Shown: positions 23,801-31,616 of the stretch, piece after piece
Layout of the letters: every line of letters starts with the position of its first letter
Position numbering within the stretch: the stretch's first letter is position 1
Assembly (NCBI GenBank): GCA_905221605.1
Contig: CAJNDS010002505.1
Span: 124,001 to 188,000, forward strand
DNA: 64,000 nt
Direction of reading: 5' to 3'
Source of the DNA: Symbiodinium natans
Lineage: Eukaryota; Sar; Dinophyceae; Suessiales; Symbiodiniaceae
The notes under the pieces: model-generated
What the model was told of the DNA's origin: nothing
Seen by the model: the letters and a program-made list of their open reading frames with translations, nothing else
Databases searched by the model: none
Position numbers and translations under genes: made by a program

Positions 23801-26800
23801 CTCAAAAAAACAATGTGCTGTTCAAGTCAGCGCAAGGATTGTTCCAAATTGCGGGCTCCTGATTGCACATTTCGCACCGTAGAAATAAATGTTCTAAAAT
23901 AGAAGCCAAGACATCAAACGAACGAACTATGATCCATAGAACAACTTTTGATGACGGGGCTTTTCGTGGCGAAAAATTGAACCCTAAACTACATGTTAAT
24001 AGAGGCCTGAGCTCAACACAAACTTTGATCTCAGGCACCTCGAGACTTGCGCGCCGTCCTGCCGCCGATTCGGTGTACTGCCAAGCTTCCACCGAGGGCG
24101 AGGACCAAGCCGGCGCTGGTTCCGGCCAGACCTTGGGTTTACGGCATGGGGCGGTGGGAGGTTTAGGGGGTTTTCGGATGGAGGCTTCAGGCCACTGCGA
24201 AGTTAGCGAAGTACTTCCGGGGGAGAACCCTACAGCTCCTGGCGAGCTTAGGCCCGACTACCCGGCGTGGGGCTACACTCGGCTATCCAGAGACCATGGA
24301 GGATTTCAGCCGCTGCGGCGTGAGAATGTTGTGTATATCACAACCAACCCCAACAAATGCAGTGACATGTCGCGATGGAGTGCTTGAGGCTCGTGCCAGA
24401 TGTGCCAGATGGACAAAGAAACAGGATTTCGGCCAAGAAGCGGAAAGAGAAGCCATCGTCGCGCACGCGACTGTGATCGGCTCCATTCAGCGGGGGTCGC
24501 AAAACCTTCCAAAGATGCGTGCTTTGTGTGGAGGGTATCATGTCTGGACCGGCGGTTTCGGCTGCGATCACTCTGGCTGATGCACATCCCGAGCATTTGC
24601 AGATGGAATGTCGGAGACGTTATCAGCCCCCGAAGTCCCAAGCCCCCTCGCTGCCTGAACAGGGGCACGATGGCTCGGCTGCACAAATGCTTTTGAGATC
24701 GCGGAACATCCTGCGTGGAACGAGAAGCAAGCGAACTACTACATATCACACAACGCCGCGAAAGCACCTTCACGAAGAAGGGAATAGAATCTTGCATTGA
24801 CAGGCAGTGTAGCATGCAAGGGCGACTGGACTTCCATAGCAGAGCACCAGCCTTTGATGCAACCGCAGGTCACCCTGCTCCATAGCTCCAGTAACTCCAT
24901 GCCAAGAGCTTGCTTACAGAATGAGGAAAAGGTCCATAGAGTCCATAACCACAGCTCCCAACCCGCCTGCAAGCACGGCCCAAGCCAAGGCGGCCGCCAG
25001 GAGCACAGCGAGGCGGCCGCTGCGGCGAGGGATTCCTGCGGGACCGAAACATGGGCTTGAGGGCTCAAGGGTTAAATTCAGGGTTGAAGAACTTGAAATA
25101 AGGATTCAGGGGTTCGGGAAAACCCGAAGCCAGAAGCTGTTGATGGCTTTCAAGATTCATCATGGAGGGGGAAACCCTAAGCCCCAAACCTCTAACCGCA
25201 CATCCCAAACCCAAACAAAGCCCTGCGAATGTCCAAGTTGGTGGGGTGGCGGGGCCTTCTTATAAGCAATCCCGCGGCACCTACAAAGGGACCCTGATGA
25301 TCTAATGTAGAGCAACCCCCTGCCATCTTCAGGTTTCCTGAAAAATCACGGTGTTCTCGGACCACAGGACTACAGAATGAACAAACACTGGGAGGGCGTC
25401 GAGGCCTTGTAAAGGGCTCACGGTTGAGACCCCGGACACAAAGAGGAACAAGCCGGCACAGTGACAGAGGACTTCGAGTTTATTCGGCGGGGAAAAGTTA
25501 GGAGACCTAGGGCGGCAGCCTTTGGGAACAACACTGCGATTTGGTGCGCAGCTGCCCTCGGCACGCTAAGACTTCAAGAACCAACCCCACACATCCCCAC
25601 ACCACTCTCAAAACACCACTCTCAAAAAGGCTCCTGGTCTCTGCCTTTGGGAAACCTGCAGAGCCATCTCAGCAAGCCTTGGCAGGCGGCCCGGACCGAA
25701 ACTCCCAAATCCCCGAACGCCCTCAACCTGCAAGTCAAAAAAATCCTGGAGCCCCTAAACCCTACATCAGCCTACATCCCACAAGAGAGTTCGAAGGGGC
25801 TTTCGACTTCGGAGCATAATTGGTGGGCCATAAGTGAGCTGCTGATGACTACTTTTAGTGAGCTGCTGATGACTGCTTTAATAGAGGAAGCGGGGAGGAT
25901 GGGGGGATTTAAGGCTTGAGGAGGTTTAGGGTTTTGGGGTCTCCTAAACTGGCCAGCCTTGAAATCCTTGGACACCAAGAACGTCTTGTCATCTGCTCCC
26001 TACACTATTGGTCCCTTATGGATACCCTGAAATATAAGCCTATAAGGGTCCGAAATATAACCAGTAGAACCATGACTTGCAGAAGCGACCATCAATAGCC
26101 AAGCGCTGGGGAAACGGCACGATCTACTGAAAGGGAACGAAGCCAGCAGCTACAGTAGTGAGCCAAACAGCTGAAAGCGCGCGTGTAAATTGACTTTGAA
26201 GGGTCAAGGAATTCTTCGTAACAACTCTCAAGACCTCAGGTGTGCCTGTCAATCTGGCCTGCAGCACATCTAGCAAGATCATTCAAGATGCCCACGGAAT
26301 CTCAGCGTCATTCTCAACACCAACTGAGAAAGCTCCACACTTCGAGCGCAAGTACTGATCGACCCGCTGCTTCCACACCGACCCAAGCGAAAATGAGAAG
26401 AGACGCTAACCAAAGCCGGAGATCCTCTCTGCAAAAAGTGAAAGAGACAATGTCAGCTTATGTCAGCTACAGCTCTTGCACCTGGATGCAAGACGTGATG
26501 ACGTAGCCATCCGCCACAGGGATTACGTGGGAGAGGCCTCCGCGCGGTGCCGTGAGCACCCAGGTGGTACCCAGACGGGACGCATGACCAAGAAAAGACC
26601 TCGCCGAAGGCTGGGTGCGGGGCCATCGCCAGAATCCACCACCAAGCCGGTCAGGTTGGGGCTTGTGCCCTCGTACTGCTCCTCGCTGACCTGACTTTGG
26701 TGATGGTTTTGAGATGTTTTGCGAGAGTGCTTTTGGCTGGACAAAGGAGCAGCTGGGGCTCGCTCGGCTTGCGCGTACAAAGCTAGGACGGCCTGCACGC

Positions 26801-29454
26801 CGATGTAGAGGCCGTTAACCTCAGGACAGCACGGGCTCGCCTCGCCTAGCAACCTAGCGGCCTAGTCACCTTGAATATGCCGAATGCTCTCAGATGCTCT
26901 CAGTTGCTCTCAGATGCTCTCGGACGGATGGTGTAGACTGCTGTTCAACTAAGTCTGGCACATTGAAGGTTTCAAACCTTCGTGCACATTGAAGAAGCAC
27001 CGCAAAAAGCCCAGTGAGACCCCAGGCAATTTACAAGCGCTAGCTTAGCCCCCAATGTCCCGCAGGTCATACCTCATGTTTACGGGTATTGTTACCTACC
27101 GATTTGCAGGGTTTGGGGTTATGAGTGTTAAGGGGCCGTAAAGCCCTCAAGCCTAGATCCCGACCAAAAAATACCCTTTGTCGTGAGTCAAATCCCGAAG
27201 ATAAACCAATTACTTGTTTACCCCCCCCCCAACCCCGCCTTCAATCCTGAATCCTTTTGCAAAACAAATATTTTACTTCGAACGTCCCCACCTTGCTCCT
27301 CGTTAAAAGGAAAGAGCGCAAATTCTTAGTATGTGCTTGCAACTGGAGTTGGCTCCGTTGGGCACTCCAGAGAGTCTCTGGGGGTTGGCACTCCACGGAG
27401 ACTCTGGGGTTGGGCACTCCAGGGAGACTCTTTGGAATTTCAGGGAGACTCTTTGACCACTCCACCGAGACTTTGGGGTTGGGCACTCCAGGCACTCCAG
27501 GAGTCTCTGGGTTGGGCACTTCAGAGAGTCTCGGGGTTGGGCACCCCAGGGCTGGGGTTGGGCACCCCAGGAAGTCTCTAGGAGTCGACCGGGCGAGGAG
27601 AAGAGTTCTGGGCAAGGAGAAGAGTTGAGTTTAAATCTAACAACCCCACACCGAAGGTGGGGAACAAGTAGTGCCAACAAAAACGAAAGAGGGACCTTAC
27701 ATATGAGAGGAAGCGCCCAGGCCCAAGGCATCATCTCCGCCATCAGCTCCCGGTTCTCCGGGGTGTTGAACGGCGGCTCCGTGAGGAGGAAGTCCTGGGG
27801 GCGTTCACATTGTAGATCATTTAGGGAAAGGGCTTGGGGGGCCGGAAGCTTGGGAGCTTGGGTTTAAGGATTCAGGGTTTTGGGGTCTTAGAGCGCATTA
27901 GGGCCTATTAGGGGTTGAGGGTTTGACGGTTTAGGGCTTTGCAGCCTGGCCACGTGATCCTCCGGAATGCAGCGCAGGCTCCGAAAGATCGCCTTGCTCA
28001 GTTCGAGAAAGCAGAATGTGGAGATCGGCAGAAACAGACCAGGCACACGTCCCCTCGAAGCAGGGCAGGGCCTGCTGTAGGAAGCGCTCCATGTCATCCC
28101 AATGCTCGATCCTGCGGGGAATGGGAGAGCTGAGGGTCTGCTGCTATAAGAGGATTGAAGTTGGGAGAACGCTGAGGAAGCATGAGAACTTGCTATGGAG
28201 TTCGCGACGCTGAATCCTCACATTGGCTGGGCGCCATGGTTGAACATTTCGTCCCTGAACCCCGAAACCCAAAGCCCCTACAATGAAGGCCATGCCTTCC
28301 CTTCGACACAGGCGAGGAAATCAGATAGTTGGGGGAGTCCTGGCATGGATCGGACGAAATCTTGGCTGCTTTTTCGGTTCTGGGTTTCGGCCCTTGGGCG
28401 ATCGGCTGATCGGCTTTAGAAGTCATCTGGGTGCGGCTTCTCGAAGGCTAGAGGGAAAGGCGGAGGCATGACGGTTTGGGTTTGAAGAATCACAGGTATC
28501 ATAGCTTTGCACAGATGGATTCAGACGGGCTCAACACTTTTCAACGCGTATGAATGCAATCTTCTGGCAGACCAAGCAATGAAGACCTGCAAACCCCAAG
28601 CGCAGAACCAAAACACAAAAAGTCTAAACGACTGGACAGCCTATGCTACTTGTGAGGGTGGCAACTATAGACGCGGAGCACGCAACCTAAGACCGGAACA
28701 ATCCCGGACTATGTAGCTATGCACATCTTAGATTGGCATCTCTTTCTCTCTCCAGAACGCTCGTGGTGGCAACCATCCACTACACAACAACCATGTCCCC
28801 TGAGCTTCCCGAAGCCGATGAAAATCCGGAGATCTGCTTTACTTCGCCTACGTGGTGGGGCCCCCCATCCCAAGCCAGACCTTGAGCTTGTAGGCCTCCG
28901 TGGAAATGGGCTAAAGGTAGTGGTACCAAGCGACTACTCAGGGGCTTCACAGGGCTGAGGGGAGGATTGAGGGAGTCAAGTTATTGCAAGGTATTGCAGG
29001 GCCGATAGGCTTGATACGGAGAGCAGGGTTCAGGCGTGACAGCGTTCTGCGCTTCGGTCTTTGGCAGCTTTTGCTGACCTGGACCACCGGGGTTCTGAAA
29101 GATTCCGCCTATCGTGTCTGCAACGCCTCATCGCCGATGTAGAAGTCTGCATCGGCCAGCCCTTGCGCGGATGGCGTCTGGCTGATATGTACACCTTGCC
29201 ATGGAGCCAAGGCCACTCGACAGACGGGCAAAGTGCAGCTTGAGACCCAGACTCCCAGTCGATTTCTTGGCAGCATTGGCCACGACTGTCGGGATCATGA
29301 AGGTTGGCTCCTGCAGGGCGTGAAGCCTCAACTGCCTCATCTGTCTCAACACCTAAGCCACATTGCAGTGCTCTCGTCTGAGACACAGGCGATGTTTCCA
29401 GCAAAGCCCATCTTGGTACATCCTGTACCGATGTCGATGACAACCGGCGGGGTC
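979..29454 (-). CDS. ARP3: Actin-related protein 3, split gene with a ~20.6 kb intron (first exon not found)
   Basis: ARP3 is the actin-fold subunit that with ARP2 forms the pseudo-dimer nucleating branched actin filaments in the cytoplasm. Colinear minus-strand exons spell the family from the N-terminal nucleotide-binding loop ([17 protein letters not shown]) through [113 protein letters not shown] and [11 protein letters not shown] to a stop at 979. These follow human ARP3 in order (established family knowledge, aligned from memory). LLTEPP.NTPENRE and SCI-x-IAG-type blocks distinguish ARP3 from actin and ARP2. The intron after SCIQ runs from 26,481 to 5,904 and contains the whole NNT gene. 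Small exons are still missing, for example after AEMM and around DVQV, as is the initiator Met. Family assignment is very secure; exon edges less so. Confidence 0.93.
1150..1232. repeat. 26-bp tandem repeat x3 in the last ARP3 intron
   Basis: The unit CAAAGTGACGTCCCAGTCTT plus TCGAGC is repeated three times with one substitution. It contains TGACGTC. It lies between the ARP3 exons at ~1336 and 1044. Confidence 0.9.
1455..1560. repeat. ACATA/CATG microsatellite
   Basis: Imperfect runs of acatac/atgcat; translations in every frame are repetitive (HTYIH, MYVCM) and not coding. Intronic to ARP3. Confidence 0.85.
2146..2380. repeat. Evolving TAAATG / GTAATG / GTAAGG microsatellite
   Basis: A compound array passes from (TAAATG/TAAATC)n through (TAATG/CAATG)n to (TAAGG/CAAGG)n over ~230 bp. 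The gradual unit change suggests successive slippage. Lies in an ARP3 intron. Confidence 0.85.
4640..4985. repeat. Purine-rich degenerate repeat (GGGAGACAAGA-like)
   Basis: About 345 bp of the plus strand is dominated by A and G, with GGAGACAAGA-type words recurring at irregular spacing. Open frames up to ~210 codons cross it on both strands, as expected for low-complexity purine sequence lacking stops. I do not call these genes. It lies in an ARP3 intron. Confidence 0.75.
6706..10845 (-). CDS. NNT: NNT domain III exons (NADP(H)-binding) and stop
   Basis: Exons in order: 10845-10779 ([22 protein letters not shown]); 10023-9978 ([17 protein letters not shown]); 9773-9685 ([22 protein letters not shown]); 8592-8521 ([20 protein letters not shown] then ANDT, GC); 7949-7899 ([17 protein letters not shown]); 7013-6922 ([20 protein letters not shown] then FYKDS, GT); ~6801-6706 ([20 protein letters not shown], ending LHQHKLP, stop). 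[22 protein letters not shown] and KRSLGVGYA are the NADP-site motifs of PntB/NNT. The short exon expected to carry the PGYG-type loop, between 10,778 and 10,024, was not recognised. If it is truly absent, cofactor binding would be impaired; a missed micro-exon is more likely. Confidence 0.92.
6706..23055 (-). CDS. NNT: Proton-translocating NAD(P) transhydrogenase, single-chain alpha-beta type
   Basis: NNT moves hydride from NADH to NADP+ driven by proton flow through a membrane domain (inner mitochondrial membrane in animals; location here not shown). At least 35 short minus-strand exons reconstruct all three domains in the order of mammalian NNT: domain I, linker, domain II, domain III. Diagnostic blocks are [141 protein letters not shown] and MLLGDAKE. 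The stop is at 6706-6708. The gene lies entirely inside one ARP3 intron on the same strand. Apicomplexan proteins with beta-before-alpha order are excluded by exon order. The start codon and any targeting peptide were not found and probably lie beyond 23 kb. Confidence 0.95.
8936..9065. repeat. Degenerate GACACGAGGACA repeat
   Basis: Words such as ACACGAGGACATGACACGAG recur in ~12-18 bp steps. Both strands are open for ~100 codons because of composition. Located in an NNT intron. Confidence 0.7.
11164..11236. repeat. Interstitial telomere-like CCCTAAA array
   Basis: Several perfect and near-perfect CCCTAAA heptamers in tandem, the complement of TTTAGGG, lie in an NNT intron. Single or paired heptamers recur elsewhere, for example near 1915, 2509, 14,205, 22,240, 22,428, 50,335, 50,465 and 56,965. 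Confidence 0.8.
11310..16453 (-). CDS. NNT: NNT domain II exons (proton-translocating membrane domain)
   Basis: Hydrophobic exons in order: 16453-~16357 ([20 protein letters not shown]); 16243-16164 ([22 protein letters not shown]); 16055-15965 ([20 protein letters not shown] then [10 protein letters not shown]); 15802-15734 ([22 protein letters not shown]); 15622-15554 ([21 protein letters not shown]); 15290-15190 ([20 protein letters not shown]); 15112-15043 ([22 protein letters not shown]); 14526-14449 ([22 protein letters not shown]); 13484-13433 ([20 protein letters not shown]); 13172-13105 ([22 protein letters not shown]); 12640-12611 ([12 protein letters not shown]); 12536-12500 ([13 protein letters not shown]); 12094-11991 ([22 protein letters not shown]); 11853-11759 ([22 protein letters not shown]); 11550-11487 ([22 protein letters not shown]); 11384-~11310 ([17 protein letters not shown]). 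SVTNAISG and GGADMPV are family signatures. A possible extra exon near 12,280-12,330 ([13 protein letters not shown]) is uncertain. Confidence 0.93.
11615..11668. repeat. AT microsatellite
   Basis: ATACATGCATATATAT followed by TATA runs just upstream of the NNT exon at 11,550; intronic. Confidence 0.85.
13784..14040. repeat. Compound microsatellite CACC / GAGA / ATAT
   Basis: CACC repeats (13,795-13,815), GAGA repeats (13,817-13,835), ACAGAGA words, then long TATATA runs (13,965-14,040). NNT intron. Confidence 0.85.
17360..18714 (-). CDS. NNT: NNT inter-domain linker exons
   Basis: Two acidic/proline-rich exons join domain I to domain II. 18714-~18673 reads [14 protein letters not shown] and runs into GTGAGG. 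17419-~17360 reads [20 protein letters not shown]. Animal NNT has a comparable low-complexity linker (ending near MSTAS) just before the first membrane helix, and here the next exon begins [12 protein letters not shown], so position and composition fit. The sequence itself is not diagnostic; assignment rests on order and phase. Between them lie a long CAG/TAG triplet repeat and ~900 bp without recognisable coding sequence. Confidence 0.7.
17655..17816. repeat. TAG/CAG triplet repeat
   Basis: Starts as TAGTAG/TCGTCG, becomes TAGCAG, and ends in about 18 CAG units. On the minus strand it would encode poly-Ala (CTG/GCT frames). It lies between the two linker exons, so it is probably intronic, though an in-frame homopolymer cannot be fully excluded. 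Confidence 0.85.
19003..23055 (-). CDS. NNT: NNT domain I exons (NAD(H)-binding, PntA-like)
   Basis: Exons in order: ~23055-22986 (ends LTIGVLK, donor GA); 22841-22746 ([19 protein letters not shown]); 22335-22267 ([20 protein letters not shown]); 22004-21849 ([15 protein letters not shown] to FAMVL, donor GT); 21733-21677 ([21 protein letters not shown]); 21480-21448 ([13 protein letters not shown]); 21266-21198 ([21 protein letters not shown]); 21105-~21057 ([13 protein letters not shown], dinucleotide-binding GxGxxG); ~20998-20912 ([15 protein letters not shown]); 20189-20107 ([18 protein letters not shown] to CDI, GT); 20013-19960 ([20 protein letters not shown]); 19824-19745 ([22 protein letters not shown]); 19605-19521 ([14 protein letters not shown] to RMPAQ, GC); 19462-19379 ([22 protein letters not shown]); ~19045-19003 ([15 protein letters not shown]). 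Phases agree at nearly every join, for example ETTAA|G, SSM|ANI and MPAQ|ASF. Confidence 0.93.
23085..26010 (-). CDS. Candidate 5' exons of NNT or of an unrecognised gene
   Basis: Several minus-strand stretches look coding between the first clear NNT exon and the ARP3 exon at 26,482. ~23,199-23,130 reads [19 protein letters not shown] after a CAG acceptor. ~23,410-23,355 reads [13 protein letters not shown], whose phase could join it. ~23,565-23,470 reads [19 protein letters not shown]. ~24,120 reads [18 protein letters not shown], membrane-like. ~24,560 reads [15 protein letters not shown]. ~25,040-24,930 reads [19 protein letters not shown], membrane-like. ~25,990-25,950 reads [16 protein letters not shown]. 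They could encode a targeting peptide plus an N-terminal extension of NNT, or belong to another small gene in the same ARP3 intron. No family recognised. Confidence 0.3.
26482..29454 (-). CDS. ARP3: ARP3, 5' exon block (N-terminal half)
   Basis: Exons in transcription order: 29454-29391 ([18 protein letters not shown], actin phosphate-1 loop, donor GC); 29310-~29263 ([16 protein letters not shown]); ~29166-29113 ([14 protein letters not shown]); 28111-28072 ([14 protein letters not shown], donor GC); 27992-27954 ([13 protein letters not shown], donor GT); 27794-~27728 ([16 protein letters not shown] then AEMM); 26819-26769 ([17 protein letters not shown], donor GC); 26690-26624 ([14 protein letters not shown] then VVDSGDG, phosphate-2 loop, donor GC); 26537-26482 ([18 protein letters not shown], donor GT). 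Codon phases match across most junctions, for example CAG|GCG, CAC|GAC, CAA|GTC and GATG|GC. Every acceptor is AG followed by G. A small exon between AEMM and VNGLY and the first exon are not identified. Confidence 0.9.
26880..26925. repeat. CTCAGATG short tandem repeat
   Basis: Four copies of a ~12-bp unit (ctcagatgctct) upstream of the ARP3 exon at 26,819; intronic. Confidence 0.8.
27355..27590. repeat. Tandem TTGGGCACTCCAGGGAGACT-type repeat in ARP3 intron
   Basis: Around nine variant copies of a unit containing GGGGTTGGGCACTCCA and GAGTCTC occur, spaced ~20-45 bp. GAGACTC/GAGTCTC can pair, so each unit could fold into a small stem. Open frames here (CPTPRL, LGTPG) are repeat artefacts. 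It lies between ARP3 exons at 27,728 and 26,819. Confidence 0.8.
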
Positions 29455-30109
29455 CTGCAGAGGGTGGCCCTCGCTTACGTTTTGGAGTGCAGGATGTTGT
29501 CTCCCGACTTTTAGCCTCCCGACACAGCCAAAGCCCCTTGGCCTTCTTGTCATCGTCCGTGAGAAAATCCTGATCCCAAACCCTGCTATCGCATGCATGA
29601 GCACAAGCAAAGCTCAGAAGACTCAACCAGCCGTGCCTCAGCTCAGCCGCTCAGTCCCAGCAGCGACTACGAAAGGAAACGGGACATGTGCCTCTTCAGT
29701 TTTGCAATTCAGCCGGCTAAGCTTGCCGAATGCTGGCCAAGAGTCTAAGGGGGCCTTCGCAGTTCTAGGTGTTGCTCAGGCTTAGCGGAACACGACTACA
29801 GAAGTTGAACTGAAGTAGGCTGGCAAGACACGGCTAGTCCTGGAACTGCAGATTGCATGCGGCTCCGCTTTCCGTTTTCAGTCAAATCGTCGAGGGTCGT
29901 GACAGATGTGGGCTTGAGAAACAGCACCAGGCAAATTTCGAGTTGCAGAAATGCTCAAAAGCAAGGTGTTTCTACTCTTCAGCTGCGGAGCCACTGCTCC
30001 TGTTGAACTAGAAAAACTGCACGGACTCACTGATGCAACCAGAGCCCGTAAGTTAGAACCGTGCCGAGGGCTAAATTTGAGCAACATTGACACGACATCG
30101 ATGGCAGAT

Positions 30110-30185
30110 GTCACATGATATGATGTCACATGATGTCACATGATGTCACATGACGTCACATGATGTCACATGATGTCACATGCAC
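30110..30185. repeat. TGATGTCACA direct repeats at the array edge
   Basis: Seven to eight near-perfect copies of the 10-mer TGATGTCACA, one reading TGACGTCACA (a CRE-like palindrome). They are followed by CATTTGTCT repeats to ~30,243. They lie downstream, in transcript sense, of copy 1. No function shown. Confidence 0.85.
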
Positions 30186-30398
30186 GCCTGCAGACAGGTC
30201 TTTAAGACTTTGTCTCATTTGTCTCATTTGTCTCATTTGTCTCTGTGTCAACCTCGAAACTCAACAGATGCCACACTGTTGATGGCACTGATGCTAACAA
30301 ACTGGTGCAAATTAAGGGGGTTCAGCCTTACAGCTATACAGTCGGCTTTCAAAGTTCATTTTTCTTGACCCATCTCAATGAGCTACCAGGTCACTCCG

Positions 30399-30809
30399 CT
30401 AGCAGTTCCCGTAGCACGTCCCGCGCGTCACGGTGCATGCACCTTCGCACTGCATGATTTGGCCCTTCAGCGCTTCCTCCTCTGCTTCTGTGTAGTACGG
30501 ACCACCGCCAGGTGGAATGTGACACCATCGGTTGCAACTGCCGAAGCTGGAATCACAACTTGCCTGGCATGCTGCATTGCTTGGCGCCCCAGGTGTCCCC
30601 GCTGTGCAAGGTGACCCATGCGATTGGCGGCAGGAGACTGCGCAGGCATCCTGGCTGATGCAATCATCGCGCGCAAGCCAGGAGCAGTCGCAGCCCGTTG
30701 CGGAGCGCTGTGCCGCGGTGCTGTTGCTTGTATTTGTTAAGCCTCGGAGTCCAGGCGATGCAGCAGTCAGAGCTGCGAGCACTGCGCACAAGCACAAACG
30801 TGAAAACAT
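30399..30809 (-). CDS. Secreted 14-cysteine protein, tandem copy 1 (136 aa)
   Basis: An intronless frame begins MFSRLCLCAVLAALTAASPG, a clear signal peptide (short basic start, hydrophobic core, small residues before cleavage). An N-glycosylatable NTSNST stretch and 14 cysteines follow (CDCSW, CISQDACAVSC, CQASC, CNRWC, CEGAC and others), ending CYGNC. Even cysteine number and a signal peptide suggest a disulfide-rich extracellular or vesicular protein. This copy lacks a 12-bp segment (four residues, PAGA type) present in copies 2-4 in the proline/alanine hinge between the two cysteine clusters. No family recognised. Minus-strand choice is supported by signal peptide, cysteine pattern and mostly silent copy differences. 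The opposite-strand 161-codon frame is a shadow. Confidence 0.88.
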   Translation of the reverse strand: MFSRLCLCAVLAALTAASPGLRGLTNTSNSTAAQRSATGCDCSWLARDDCISQDACAVSCRQSHGSPCTAGTPGAPSNAACQASCDSSFGSCNRWCHIPPGGGPYYTEAEEEALKGQIMQCEGACTVTRGTCYGNC

Positions 30810-31193
30810 GGTGCTCAGGTACTTCTGGCCCGAGTGGATCAGGTTGATCAGGAACTTTGGAACAAATCTTGAGCCAGGAATACCATCATCATGCCCTCAA
30901 GATTCGAGATCGCCGAGTTGCGTCTCTTCGCGCTTAGGCAAATTTCGACTTGCAGAAACAGTGCTCCAATTGAACTACAAAAACTGCACGGACTCACGCC
31001 TGCAGAAAGGTCGTTAAGATTTTGTCTCATTTGTCTCTGCGTCAACCTCGAAACTTAACAGATGCCACACTGTTGATGGCACTGATGCTAACAAATTGGC
31101 ACAAATGAAGGGGGGTTCAGCCTTACAGCTATACAGTCGGCTTTCAAAGTCCATTTTTCTTGACCCATCTCAATGAGCTACCAGGTCACTCCG

Positions 31194-31616
31194 CTAGCAG
31201 TTCCCGTAGCACGTCCCGCGCGTCACGGTGCATGCACCTTCGCACTGCATGATTTGGCCCTTCAGCGCTTCCTCCTCTGCTTCTGTGTAGTACGGACCAC
31301 CGCCAGGTGGAATGTGACACCATCGGTTGCAACTGCCGAAGCTGGAATCACAACTTGCCTGGCATGCTGCATTGCTTGGCGCCCCAGCGGGGGCCCCAGG
31401 TGTCCCCGCGGTGCAAGGTGACCCATGCGATTGGCGGCAGGAGACTGCACAGGCATCCTGGCTGATGCAGTCATCGCGCGCAAGCCAGGAGCAGTCGCAG
31501 CCCGTTGCGGAGCGCTGTGCCGCGGTGCTGTTGCTTGTATTTGTTAAGCCTCGGAGTCCAGGCGATGCAGCGGTCAGAGCTGCGAGCACTGCGCACAAGC
31601 ACAAACGTGAAAACAT
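31194..31616 (-). CDS. Secreted 14-cysteine protein, tandem copy 2 (140 aa)
   Basis: The full-length version of the family, with residues PGAPAGAPS in the hinge. The protein is identical to copies 3 and 4 as translated. Nucleotide variants (GCGGTGCAAGG, TGCACAGGCAT, and ATGAAGGGGGG downstream) are shared with copy 4. The C-terminal half contains an acidic helix-like stretch (TEAEEEALKGQIMQ) between cysteine pairs. No introns, and no recognised promoter; dinoflagellate mRNAs commonly receive a trans-spliced leader, but I found no leader sequence here. Confidence 0.88.
   Translation of the reverse strand: MFSRLCLCAVLAALTAASPGLRGLTNTSNSTAAQRSATGCDCSWLARDDCISQDACAVSCRQSHGSPCTAGTPGAPAGAPSNAACQASCDSSFGSCNRWCHIPPGGGPYYTEAEEEALKGQIMQCEGACTVTRGTCYGNC

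Noticed and set aside
30532-31017. Plus-strand 133-171 codon frames repeated in each tandem unit (starting MQLPKLESQLAWHA)
   Set aside because: Antisense shadows of the minus-strand cysteine-rich genes. The minus product has a signal peptide and a regular cysteine pattern, and copy differences are silent on that strand.
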